Both the position numbers and the translations under genes were made by a program. From positions 4,234,812 to 4,298,811 of the forward strand of contig NC_018398.1 of the NCBI RefSeq assembly GCF_000208865.1: 64,000 bases of DNA, in the 5' to 3' direction. Positions within the stretch are counted from its first letter, which is position 1; every line of letters begins with the position of its first letter. The stretch is from Neospora caninum Liverpool (lineage: Eukaryota > Apicomplexa > Conoidasida > Eucoccidiorida > Sarcocystidae). The notes under the pieces are model-generated. The model worked only from the letters and a program-made list of their open reading frames with translations. It had not been told where the DNA came from and made no database searches. This document shows, one piece after another, positions 36,569 to 47,000 of this stretch.

Positions 36569-39500
36569 ATGGATCCAGGTTTGCCCGCTGATCTTTTAAG
36601 CCGCCTCGAGGCGTTGAAAGAGGGGGGGAATGCCGACTTCAAGCGGGGCAAGTACGAGGCAGCGATAGAAGCGTATTCTCAGTGCCTAGCTGAAGCCACA
36701 AAAGCTCTCGACGTGAGAGCGTGCGCCACGGCTGGTGCACATAACTCAGCGCGCACTACCACCGATGCCCAGATTGAAGGTAAACATGCGTCAGAACGGG
36801 ATTCCGCCAGTGTTTCAAAGCGTGTGACCGAACTGAAGGCCCAAACGCTGTGCAACCGGGCCCTTTGCTACCAGCGCGCGAACCAGTTCGCTGCAGCGGA
36901 GGCAGATTGCACGGATGCGATCGCCCTCCTTCCGTCCTACGTCAAAGGGTACTACAGACGCGCGTGTGCGCGGGAAGCTCAAGGCGACCGAAAAGCGTGC
37001 GTCGAAGATCTTCAGACCTGTCTTCGCCTGCAGCCGGGGAACAAAGAGGCTCAGGAGATGCTCGCAGGCGTCCGAGACAAGGTGATGCGAGAGGAGGAGA
37101 CGCGCGTCCAAGAACAGCTGCCGGAGTCTCTGATCACTTCGGGTCTCAGCTCTGCCCTGACAGCGACCAAACGCGTCGCGTCGCTCAAGCAACTCGGCGC
37201 CTTTGTCCAGGAGAGAAAGCTGCAGCGTCAGTTCCTCAGAGACGGCAGTCTGAAGCGCATTGCCGCGGCTTTGAAGAGCCAGATGGACAGAGAGATCGAC
37301 GGTTCCGGCCCCGGCTCGAAAGAAGACGCACACAGATCGATGGAATCTCTTGCAGAAACCACTGCTTCGGAGCCAGGTACGTGTGACAACCAAGACGGCG
37401 TAGGCGCGTTCCTCCCCATCAGCGTCGAAGCTGCTTGCTGGGAACTGCTTCTCTCCGTCGTTCAGAAGCACCACGCGAATGCGGAGGACGAAGACGACTC
37501 TACGGCGAACGCGGCCACGCCTTCTATGGAGGCGCTAAACGCGCCTCTTCAAATCGAAGCTCCCGTCCTCGAGTGCCGCCGAGCGCTCGACGGGCTCTGG
37601 ACCTCCAACGACTTCCTCGTGCGCCTGCGCCAGCTTCTTCGGGCAGGCGTCGCGATGCCGCACGAAAGCCACGCAGCGCACGAAAGCCACGCAGCGCACG
37701 AGGAGGCTGGGAAACTTCGCGCCGTCTGGCGCGGCGAGGCGTGCGACCGGCTGCTGCGAACGCTGGGCTGTGTCTCGCAGTTGCATGCGGTCCAGTTCGA
37801 CGACGACGCGTCGTTTCTCGAGGCGTGCGCCGCCGGCATGGAGTGTCTAGACAGCCGAGAAGTCCAGCGTGCGGCAGTGGCTGCGCTCGTGGGGGTCGCG
37901 GATGCGCGGCGCCGTCTGGGGGGACGCGTCCAGGCAGTCCGCCTTCGCCACGGGATCGAAAAGTGTCTCGAGGACACCCTCCAAATTGTGGCCGATGCAG
38001 AGCATGAGCTGGCCGCCGCAGATCTCGCGCGAGTACCGGAAGGCCAGGGCAGCGCGTCGAAACGAGCGAGGGGCGGCACTTTCGACCGCGTCGAGGCCGT
38101 CAGTCGTCTGCAAGGCCAGGCGGAGTATTTGATGATCACCTTGATCGCGTTGCTGGCAGACAAGGACCGCGGCAAGGAAGAGCCGCCGGACATGAATCGC
38201 CTCGTCGACCAGCTGCTGTCGCCCTACTTCAAGCCTTCAGCTGATCCCGAGGAGAGCGTGATCACGCTCACAGTCGGTTTGAAGGGGTTGCGCTTGGTTT
38301 TGACCGCCGCTCGTGAAGTCGCCCGGGCGTATCTGATCTCAGCCTCTTCAATTCTGCCTTACCTCTTGGCGGCTGCGGCGGGAGGCGGCAGTGCGACGCA
38401 CAGCGCGACTGCGGGGACCGCCGCGCACCGGCGACAGCAGGAAGCAGCTCTGGAAGTGCTGCTGGCGTGCATGGACTTCCCCGAACTGCGAACGAGCTTG
38501 CTGGACGCGAACGCCGTCCCCGTTTTCGCCAAGGTTTGCAGTGAGGAAGGCGGATCCGCACGTGTGGGGTGCTGGATGCGCGCGCGCTTGGCCGCGGCGC
38601 TCGCGCGGCTGTCTGTACACGATGAAGACGTTCGGATCCAGGTGTTTGACTCGATCGACTTCTACGAGGTTCTCGATCTGCTGCTGACAGAGATTCGACA
38701 TGCCGGCGACGGTCGCCACGAGACGGGGGAAAGAAGCCGGGATGGGTCGGCCCAGGCCCCGCGCTCGCTGGCCGTCGAAGAAGAGACGTTCCGATCGCTC
38801 CTCGAGATTTTCTTTTTCCTCAGCCTCCATGCAGACTTCAAAAACCGGTTGGTGGGCGACAAGAAGGGAACCAAAGTGCTGCGCACGCTCCTGCAAGTGG
38901 CGAACGCCAGCGGCAAGGGGAAGAAGGCCGGCTCGGGTTCACGGCCGGCAAACAACCTGACGCGGTATCTCCTTCTTCAGAGTCTGTGCAACATCATGCG
39001 GTCGCGCGAAGACAGAGAGAAGCAACGGAGAAAGAAGGGCGAAATGGGAAGCCCGCTGGCAGACATCGACGACGAACAACTGCAGCAACTCGAGGAGCTC
39101 TTCAAGAAGCTGCCTGCGGGCGCGAAACCGGCGCCGAACGGCGAAGTTGACCTCGGAGACAAGGCCCTCGCTGCGCAGCTGAGAGACACACTCTTGGGCC
39201 TGAACGTGGTGAATGCGATCTCTGTGAATGTTTGTGCGAGTCCGCCGTCGGCGAATGTCCTTTGCGCCGCCGCCCAGGCTTTGAAATTCCTCTGCGCGGA
39301 CGCGCGGCACCGAGGCACGATCGTGCGCGAAGGCGGGATCCGAACTCTCTTGACGGCCGCAGCCGGCTTGGAGGAGTACCCCGACGACCAGAGAAACGCC
39401 CGTCAAGCGGCTGCGCAGCTGTGCATCACCACGAACCCCTCGCTGTTTTCGTACCGCGAGGCTCTGGATCTCGTCCCCTGTCTCACGCCGTTGCTTAGGG

Positions 39501-40147
39501 ACAACCACGAGTTGCTGCAGTACGAGGGCGCACTCGCGCTGATCAACCTCTGTTCCCTGAACGAGGAGGTACGCATGCGTGCGTGGCTCGGCGGCGCGTG
39601 GGAAGGCTTCGGGGATTTGCTCTTTGGCGAGAACGACATGTTGCGGGCTGCTGGACTCGAGGGCTGGTGCAACTTGTCGGCGTCGCCGATGGTGCAAGAA
39701 GAGATTGGCAAGAAAATGGAGAGATTTGCTGAGTCAAAGCAAGACGTCCAGGACGTGAAACTCATGCTCGCTTTCACCAGAGAAACGAACAACCCGAGGG
39801 CACAGTCGGCCGCAGTCGCCTCCCTCGCCATGCTCCTCGCGAACGAGAAAGTGGCGAAATGCCTTCCAGATTACAGCCTCTTTGGCAACATCGAAAGGTG
39901 CCTGGACGAAGCTCTCAAGACAGACGAAGCTCTCATCCTGCGCTGTGTCTCTGCGCTCTACAATGTGTGGGGAGAGCTGTGCAACCGAGAGGAGACTGAG
40001 AAGCGCATGCAGATCGTGAAGATTGTGGAGCGCAACCAACAGAAACTGAAGGGAGACGCAGCAGCGCTCGCTACTGACATGATCACTGCAGAACAGTCAC
40101 AAAAAGTCCACGGAGAGAAAAAGGAATCGGCACCAGACCCAAGTTAA
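36569..40147 (+). CDS. UNC: UNC-45-like myosin chaperone (TPR + UCS domain)
   Basis: This is a single-exon gene of 1,192 residues. The start is the ATG at 36569 (MDPGLPADLLSRLEALKEGG) in good context (CACACCATGG). The frame is open upstream only from a TTG. Residues 10-175 form an Hsp90-type TPR domain: GNADFKRGKYEAAIEAYSQC, then after an insertion of about 40 residues NRALCYQRANQFAAAEADCT and YYRRACAREAQGDRKACVED. The middle is helical and armadillo-like, with a charged insertion containing a duplicated HESHAA. The C-terminal part is the UCS domain, recognisable in ARQAAAQLCITTNPSLFSYR, LLQYEGALALINLCSLNEEV and MLRAAGLEGWCNLSASPMVQ. UCS proteins fold and stabilise myosin heads with Hsp90, so the clients here would be the parasite's class XIV and other myosins involved in gliding, invasion and division. 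UNC is known as a conserved single-copy myosin chaperone in Toxoplasma. It converges with the minus-strand gene downstream. Confidence 0.93.
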   Translation: MDPGLPADLLSRLEALKEGGNADFKRGKYEAAIEAYSQCLAEATKALDVRACATAGAHNSARTTTDAQIEGKHASERDSASVSKRVTELKAQTLCNRALCYQRANQFAAAEADCTDAIALLPSYVKGYYRRACAREAQGDRKACVEDLQTCLRLQPGNKEAQEMLAGVRDKVMREEETRVQEQLPESLITSGLSSALTATKRVASLKQLGAFVQERKLQRQFLRDGSLKRIAAALKSQMDREIDGSGPGSKEDAHRSMESLAETTASEPGTCDNQDGVGAFLPISVEAACWELLLSVVQKHHANAEDEDDSTANAATPSMEALNAPLQIEAPVLECRRALDGLWTSNDFLVRLRQLLRAGVAMPHESHAAHESHAAHEEAGKLRAVWRGEACDRLLRTLGCVSQLHAVQFDDDASFLEACAAGMECLDSREVQRAAVAALVGVADARRRLGGRVQAVRLRHGIEKCLEDTLQIVADAEHELAAADLARVPEGQGSASKRARGGTFDRVEAVSRLQGQAEYLMITLIALLADKDRGKEEPPDMNRLVDQLLSPYFKPSADPEESVITLTVGLKGLRLVLTAAREVARAYLISASSILPYLLAAAAGGGSATHSATAGTAAHRRQQEAALEVLLACMDFPELRTSLLDANAVPVFAKVCSEEGGSARVGCWMRARLAAALARLSVHDEDVRIQVFDSIDFYEVLDLLLTEIRHAGDGRHETGERSRDGSAQAPRSLAVEEETFRSLLEIFFFLSLHADFKNRLVGDKKGTKVLRTLLQVANASGKGKKAGSGSRPANNLTRYLLLQSLCNIMRSREDREKQRRKKGEMGSPLADIDDEQLQQLEELFKKLPAGAKPAPNGEVDLGDKALAAQLRDTLLGLNVVNAISVNVCASPPSANVLCAAAQALKFLCADARHRGTIVREGGIRTLLTAAAGLEEYPDDQRNARQAAAQLCITTNPSLFSYREALDLVPCLTPLLRDNHELLQYEGALALINLCSLNEEVRMRAWLGGAWEGFGDLLFGENDMLRAAGLEGWCNLSASPMVQEEIGKKMERFAESKQDVQDVKLMLAFTRETNNPRAQSAAVASLAMLLANEKVAKCLPDYSLFGNIERCLDEALKTDEALILRCVSALYNVWGELCNREETEKRMQIVKIVERNQQKLKGDAAALATDMITAEQSQKVHGEKKESAPDPS

Positions 40148-40182
40148 TCTTCTCTGCTTGCTCTCCCTCTGCAAATTTTCCC

Positions 40183-40257
<75 letters not shown>
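40183..40257. repeat. (TA)n-(TATG)n-(TA)n compound microsatellite between convergent genes
   Basis: TA repeats, a block of TATG units, then TA repeats again, starting about 35 bp after the UNC stop codon. The tract separates UNC from the 3' end of the large minus-strand gene. It is likely to form cruciforms and to vary in length. Confidence 0.9.
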
Positions 40258-40258
<1 letters not shown>

Positions 40259-41072
40259 TGTGCTGGTTGGCACAGATTGTGTCCTTTCGGGAGGCTCCCC
40301 GGGGGCTGATGGCGACGTTGACGCCGTAGGTTTGAGATCGTGTGTATCCTTTGAAACGGCTGGCGAGCCTGGATGCGAGGAGCTTGCGGAAGCAGGGAAA
40401 CGTTTTGTGATCAAGAGAAAGGTGTCTCCGGAGCGCGCAGCAGGGATCTGTGTGGTTTTTGAAGGCCGAACGGCCTTTCGCCACTCGAGCGGAATGTGGA
40501 GAGGCTTTGCCCGCGCCATCGCGTGCTGCTAGGAACAGAGTCTGAGGACGCGTCTTGCACACGTTCACTTCTCCAGACGCCCTGCGGTCCACACGCCTTC
40601 TCCCGTGCACGGGTGGTTTCTCACCAGGCAGGCGAGGAGAGCAGTTGCAGCGCAGCCGACGAGAAACAGGAGAAAGCATTTTAGTCTTCACTGTGCAATC
40701 GGTCGGTGGTTGTGCGCGGGGGATTTCGGGTTTTCAAAGCACGGGGCTTCCGGCTCAGCGGCGCGGCCCTAAAGAGAGCGGCTTTCCCCAGTGTGTCCCT
40801 AACGAACTTGAGAGCTGCCAGTTTCGAAGACGCGTTTTTCCTAGGCAGGCCGAATGCCCCTTTCCACACCACACAGTCGAAATACCAGCACGAGAAAGAA
40901 ATGCGGCACTTTTCCACAACAGAGAGGCGTTTGCGCAACACAAAGCCCACACCGCGCGCATTCAAGCCCCGCACACGCCCGCGTCGGTCCGCGTAAGCCT
41001 GGGTGTTGCCTGTTTCCTTCGGAGTCCTGGTTCTCGAAATCTCAGTCGCCTGACTGCACTCTTTGCGAAGTT
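40258..41072 (-). other. Possible 3' exons/UTR of the large minus-strand gene (unresolved)
   Basis: Several exon-like pieces occur on the minus strand. One follows acceptor CTGTTCCTAG (about 40531) and contains ARAKPLHIPLEWRKAV, which resembles the conserved end (hydrophobics, I/V-P, E-W) of a RAP domain. Another follows acceptor GGCCTGCCTAG (about 40843) and reads KNASSKLAALKFVRDTLG. I cannot connect them in frame to the exon ending near 41073, so this is suggestive only. Confidence 0.25.
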
Positions 41073-44000
41073 CTAGATCCGCTCGCCTCTCTCGTTTCGA
41101 GTGACGAGAATGTCTATGTAATAAAGCCGGCCAAGTCGAGATTCGGATACAATTTGCCACTCTTGTTCCGGATCTCCGGCCTGGACTTTATCGTCTTCGA
41201 GGCTCCACTCGCCTTTGTCCAGAAAACTCGCTCTGTCTCCACTGGACCCAGTCGCCTCGCCTTGGCGGTCCTTGCGAGGCCATCGGCCGCGGTGGATGAG
41301 GCGCGCCGTTACGGCCAGCACCTCCTTGTGAAGCGCACTGCTCTCCGGCCGCTCTGCAGTGCCTGAGCCGGGGAACCTCAGATCCCAGGCCTCCTCGCCG
41401 GCGGTCGCTTCAGTCTGTAGCGGTACCTGGCGTTCCGCGTCCACAGCAGATGCTTCAGGCGCGGCGCACGGAGGAAGTGTCGGGTTCTCGTGGTGGGTGG
41501 GACTGTGCCTGAGAGAAGGTGGAGCGGAGACACACGCCTTTGAAATCGCATCATGTATTCAACGTCGAAGAATCCCTTAGGGTCAAAAGCTCAAAGAAAT
41601 GACTCCCAGTCTCTCCCGTGCTGGTCGCCAGGCGGAGTACCGACGCAAGGAATCTGGAAACGCGCCAAGATCGCAAATCCACAATTCCATCCACGCACTG
41701 GACTCTCGATAACGCTCCCCCGCGACAAGCAGTCGCCTTTTCTTGCGTCCGAGGTCACAACCCCAGCAATGAAGCGTGATGCGCAAGAGCCCTCGTTACA
41801 AAATCTCTCCATAGCGATATCTTTTGTTTCGCACGCGGCATCGCGTCTCTGCCGTTTGTCTCCCTCACTTCTCCATGAAAAGTTAGCCGAGCAGGTTGCG
41901 CGTCAGACAGCTGAGCCGGTGGGATTGGCCGCCCTGGCAGGACACGCGAAAATGCGTCGAGACGCTTCCGTTCGCACCGACGCTTTGTTTTTCCAGGAAG
42001 TGTGTTCACGTATCACGTTTTCCCTTTTGCACGTGTTGCGAGGGAGGGTTGTGCTTTCCGCCACGAGGGCTTAACGGCTTGTGTGCCTGACCCTGCACGT
42101 ACCTGCCGTCGTCGATGGAGACGCTCAGACTGATAGCATGCAGCAGTCGAACTGAAGAAACGCAGACCGAAAGATTGACATTGATTCAAGTGCTTGCACG
42201 TGCGGGAACGGCACACTGAAGACAACTGTCTGCTTCCGTGGATATGGAGACATGTGCATTCCTGGCATCTGGACCTCTCTCAGAGGTGGCCTCAACCTTT
42301 TATTTCAGCAGCCCCTGTGAAGCGGAACTGACCGGGCGAGCCCGAAATGCCCCAAAACCAGGCAGGCAGCCGCATTTAGAGGTGACTGGTTGCATGCACA
42401 GATCAGAACGGATCCGGCACAATTTTGCCTCCCGAACAGCCCCGTCCCAACCGTGTGTGTCCCTGGCTTTTCGTTCAGAGGAGTCTGTCTCTCTTCTTCA
42501 CCCCTCGCCGACACGTACCGTAGTCGATTCCCAGGGGAAGACCGAGGGAGACAGCGTCTTGCAGGATGTGGAACACGGAGAGGAAGTCGAGCCGGCGCTG
42601 GGCGTCGTTTGCTTGAGCGCCGTGGGGGCTTGTGCGCAGCTCGAGAAGCGTTTGCAGCAGTCCTACTGTAGGTTCGCCAAAGTAGAGTGTTTGGATGAGC
42701 GTGGCGTCCCGTCCGAGAATCGCGGATTCGCCTGTCTCCGTCGGCCGGCGAAACTTGCGTTCTGCGCTTCGCGCGGCCTGCCTCGCCAGCTCACGCCGCA
42801 CGTGAGGCCCCGCGGCACAGACGACGCAGAACAGCAGTTCGGACACTTGCGCGAAGACACTGGGTGGCAGAACAGCGGAATCTGGAGTCGACGAAGAAGA
42901 GGCATGCGGCGCGGGCGTCGGGTGGAGACGCGAAGGAGCGCTGGCACCCTGTGAGAAGGATCGACCCCGAGACGTCTCACCGGATGCATGCTGTCGCCTC
43001 TGAGGAAACCTGCCGAGGACGGCTGAGAGAGACTGCACGAGGTGCGGGAGAAGATGCACGAGAAACGGAGCACAGGGGAAGTCAAGGGAGCGAAGCGCAA
43101 CGGCCACGCGGATGGAGAGCTGCGGAGAAAGGGACAGCACAACACCAAGGCACAGACACCACGGGCAAGCTGTTCAGAAACGTCTTGTCTCTCTCTCTGC
43201 GCCCTTTTTTGGTGAGGAGCCCAAGGTTCTGCCTCCAGACGAGTCGTCAGCAACTGCAGCACACGCGTCACCAGCAGCCTCGCGATTGGTGCCCGAAATA
43301 AAACTGCAGAAGGACCGCTCCACCGGCCACACAGGGTCTGCGGATTTCGGCAAGGCACTCCACTCAGGAGGAGAGCGCTAGAAGGATGCACTTCAAAAAG
43401 AAGACCCGGCACGGGACCGAACGGCTTCACGTGGCAACCAGCGCTGGAGCAACTTGGGATTCTCCCCTCCGGGCACGCCCTCGGTCCGTGTCGTGCGACT
43501 TTTGAGGCGCACTGCTCGAAGAAAGCGCTTGTCAAGACGGACATCAGGCGACAGCCAGGAGCAGCAGCGTGCAGCAGCGTCGAGGAAGACGAAACGCGAA
43601 ATCTAGGGCAACCGAAGAGGCCGTTCCAGCTTTTTTCTCGGCCTGAATCGCTGAGGCAAGACACTGCGAATGGCTGCGCGCCGTAGCCGCCGCGTAACCG
43701 TCCCACGAGAAAGACCACCCGTGAGTTGAGTGCGCGTGCGTACCGGGATCCAACCAGCTGGGAGGGAAGTTGCTGTCTGGGCCGGGCGTTCACTGGAGGC
43801 GAGCGGCTTCGTGGCTGCTTGGGGCAGAGCCCAAAGTAAGAAGGCCCCGCTGAGAGCGGCGACTGCCTCTGCTGCATAACCCGCAACCAGAGAGCAAAAT
43901 GCATGTGGGGAAAACCGATGTTATGTGGAGTCAAATCCTTGCACGGCTGGCACCTACGTGACCCGTCAGTTTAAGATTCGGAGTTCCCTCTATACTATCG

Positions 44001-47000
44001 ACTTCTGTGCTCCTGCGGGGCCCGCGCCTCGGGGGGCGGCCCAAGCGAGACGTGTACGAATCTCTCACCAGGTTCATTCACTCGTAGTTCGACTGCTGTC
44101 GCCAGCGATGCCTCAATCATTTGTCCGCAGTCGAGGGTTCCCGGCACGCTGACAAGAGAGGCTCCAGCTGTGTCGTGTCCATGCAGCGCGTGACTCGGCA
44201 TCCAAGCGGATCGAAATGGTGAACAAACCGGCGGCAGTGAAGAGCACGAAGCAGCTAGGCAGGACAGGGCGCCGGCGCAGACGGCTACCTTCTGTTCTCG
44301 CACTCGGCGGCTGGAGCTCGGGAACGCGCGCAGCGCAGAGAGAATCGTCGCCACCGGTTTCAGCGCTTTCGGCTGCAACAGGCTCGGCCGGCAGGCCTCC
44401 CCTGGAGCTGCGAAGGCGGGGAGCGAGGTGCGTCGACGCGAAGGCGAACCGGAAGCGAGACAGGAAAGCAAAGTGGGATAAAAGAGATTCAAGACGTCTT
44501 CGGTGGTGGCGCCCTGAGAAACACGGTCGAACAACGCACGGCAAAGCCAGGTGCGAAACGACACTCCAGCACCTTCCTCGCGCCCAAAGTATCTGGGGTG
44601 TACCCCGCCCGCAAAAAGAAGCGATGAATTCTCCCGGCGTCTGCTTCACACAGGGATGCGCTCCGCTGGTTGCGACAATGAACTCAGACATGCGCACCGA
44701 CTCCTGCCTGATCCCCGCCAACCCCCCCCCCCTGGCAGACGGTCGCACAGCGCTCGGACCCCCACGTGTTTGACAGAGGGGCGCACACATTTCGGATCGT
44801 CCACAGCAAAACCCGCTTGTTTCTCACGAAGTAGACGCCTTCTGACGCCTTGTCTCTGCCCCAACGAATGCACACAACGCGTTTGACAGAAGTGGGGTTC
44901 GAACCCACGCCCTTTCGGACTGCGGCCTTAACGCAGCGCCTTAGACCACTCGGCCACTCTCTGCCTGCGAGCGGCGTCGGTCTCCGGAGACACCTCACCA
45001 GCAAGACTGTGTAGAAGAAGACCCGAGAGAGCGCTTCCGAGTCGCGGCTCAGCCGGTCCATGCGTGGGGAGACTGGAAGATGCGCGGGAGGCGGATACAT
45101 CCGAGAAGAAAGAGCGGAACGCGTTTGGAAAGACGGGGAGAGGCAGGAGACACTCCGAGATGCCGGGTCCAAAGTCTCCGCTCCGAGTGTCTCCAGAGCG
45201 ATTCGCAAGAGGTTGTCGCGGAGCTCAGGCAAGAGGACCGTCGAGTCGTCCTCAGCGGGGGGGGGCTGTGGAAGCGAAGCAGCTCGAGAGGAAGGCAGAG
45301 GGGCAGAAGGGAACGGAGAAGACGGCGAGGGCGGTCGGGTGGAGCCAGGGAGAAGCGGCAAGTGGCGAATCGCCCAGAGGAAGTCGGCGAACTCCGCATC
45401 GGTCGTCCGGGCGGAAGACAAGAAAGTCTGCACACGACCTGGATCCAGCAAGATTCGCAAGATCTCCGACCACGCTCCACAGCTTGAAGGAGAAAGGTCC
45501 TCAGAATGTGTGCCCAAGGCCTCTCCTGCGAGGCTGGTGTCGCGCCAAGCCCCGGGGGACTGCACTGAGGACGCTCCACCCGACGGAGATAGAGGAGACA
45601 ACCCCCCCAGAGCGAGCTGAGGAACTGGGTCTCCGGGACCTGCTGAGGCTTCACGAGGGTCGGGTTTCGGTGGAGAGAAAGAGAGCGAGGACGCGATAAT
45701 CGCGCGAGGAAGCTTGCACATCCCACAGAGCAATGCAGTGTAGGAACGGCCCTCTGAGAACAGCGAAGGCGAAGTGGAGGAGGGGTCCGCGGAGGGAAAC
45801 CGATCCGAAGTCGACGCCATGCATCGACGAGCAACCTCCTTCAAGAAAACGTTTGCTGCGCGTTCCAACTGCCCTCGCGTGGCCAGCAAGGACAGCGCAG
45901 GCAGAGGATCCACGTGATTCGCACGTGGTGAGACGGAGGACGTTTCGAGGAAAGACAATGAAGAGGAAGAATACGCCGGCCGGGCGGAATGCGCGGCCAG
46001 GGGCGAAACCACGCGGGTGTCCGAGAGCTCGCGCGCGGCTGAGTTGGGCGGCGAGGACTGGTCGTAAATTTGGAGATTCTGGAAGTGGTGCCCGAGCCAC
46101 AAGGCGAAACTGGAGAGTGCTCGCGAGTCGAATCGGGAAATCGTTGCAGGCAGAACTCCGTCGAGCAGGTGGACTGACAGTCGGGCAGCTTCGCGCTTCA
46201 GTGCCGCTTCGGCCTTCCTGTGATTTGTCCCAGAAGAGAAGGCGTCGATGGCCGACTCTTTTTTCTCGCTGCGCTCTGCCGCTTCAAATCGCGCCGCACT
46301 GCGTGGCGAGGGCCTTCCGGAGCCCGCCCCAGTTCGCCGAGTTGGGCTGTCCTCTTGCGGAGTCCCCGGCAGCTCCAGCCGCACCAGAGCTTCGAGGAAA
46401 CAGCAGAAGTCGGTGCCGGTGAGGAGCCGGTGGACGCTTCGGTCGCCGAGGAAATGCGAGAAGGCGCTGAAAAGGTCAGGCGTCAGGCCTTCGCATCGTC
46501 GGAATTGAAGCGCAAGCGTCGACACGTCCCGAGGAGACAGCGCCAATCCCGAGCGATTGGACGGGGCGCTCTGCAGAGCTCGACCCAGAGCCTGCCTCGA
46601 CAGAGGAAACTGCGGCTGGGGCGCCGCGAAGCCGGCAGCCGCGAGGTCGGGCGAACCTCGAGACGAGGACGCCAAAGCAGCTCGGGAGAGAGCCTCGATA
46701 ACGTAGGTCGAACAAGCCGAGAGAAGAAGCTGCAAATCTTCCGTGGCGGTGGTGACCTGGAGAGAAAGACCAGCAGGCGCAGGCAGAGAGAGGAGACCAA
46801 AAACTGTCAAGAACGGACGGCGGGGAATTGTCGCTCGCAGAGAGGTCGTGCCAAGGGGACCTTTGAGGACTCCCGAGACGGACAGGCACAGACGCAAGAC
46901 ACACTGTTATTCGCGGCTTCGCTCCGACCTGGCAACGCAGATCCGTCCAACCACCACGCAAGCAAGGTCCGCTCACTCACGTGCGACTCTGTTCCAATTG

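Noticed and set aside
42663..43934. 423-codon minus-strand frame
   Set aside because: It overlaps the better-supported exon 42519-43119 in another frame. The supported exon joins its neighbours in phase. A small exon inside 43.2-44.2 kb remains possible.
44684..44998. Extension of the large minus-strand gene through the tRNA (peptide with REWPSGLRRC)
   Set aside because: This peptide is the translation of a tRNA-Leu. A strong donor (CTG|GTGAGG) ends the exon at 44999, before it.
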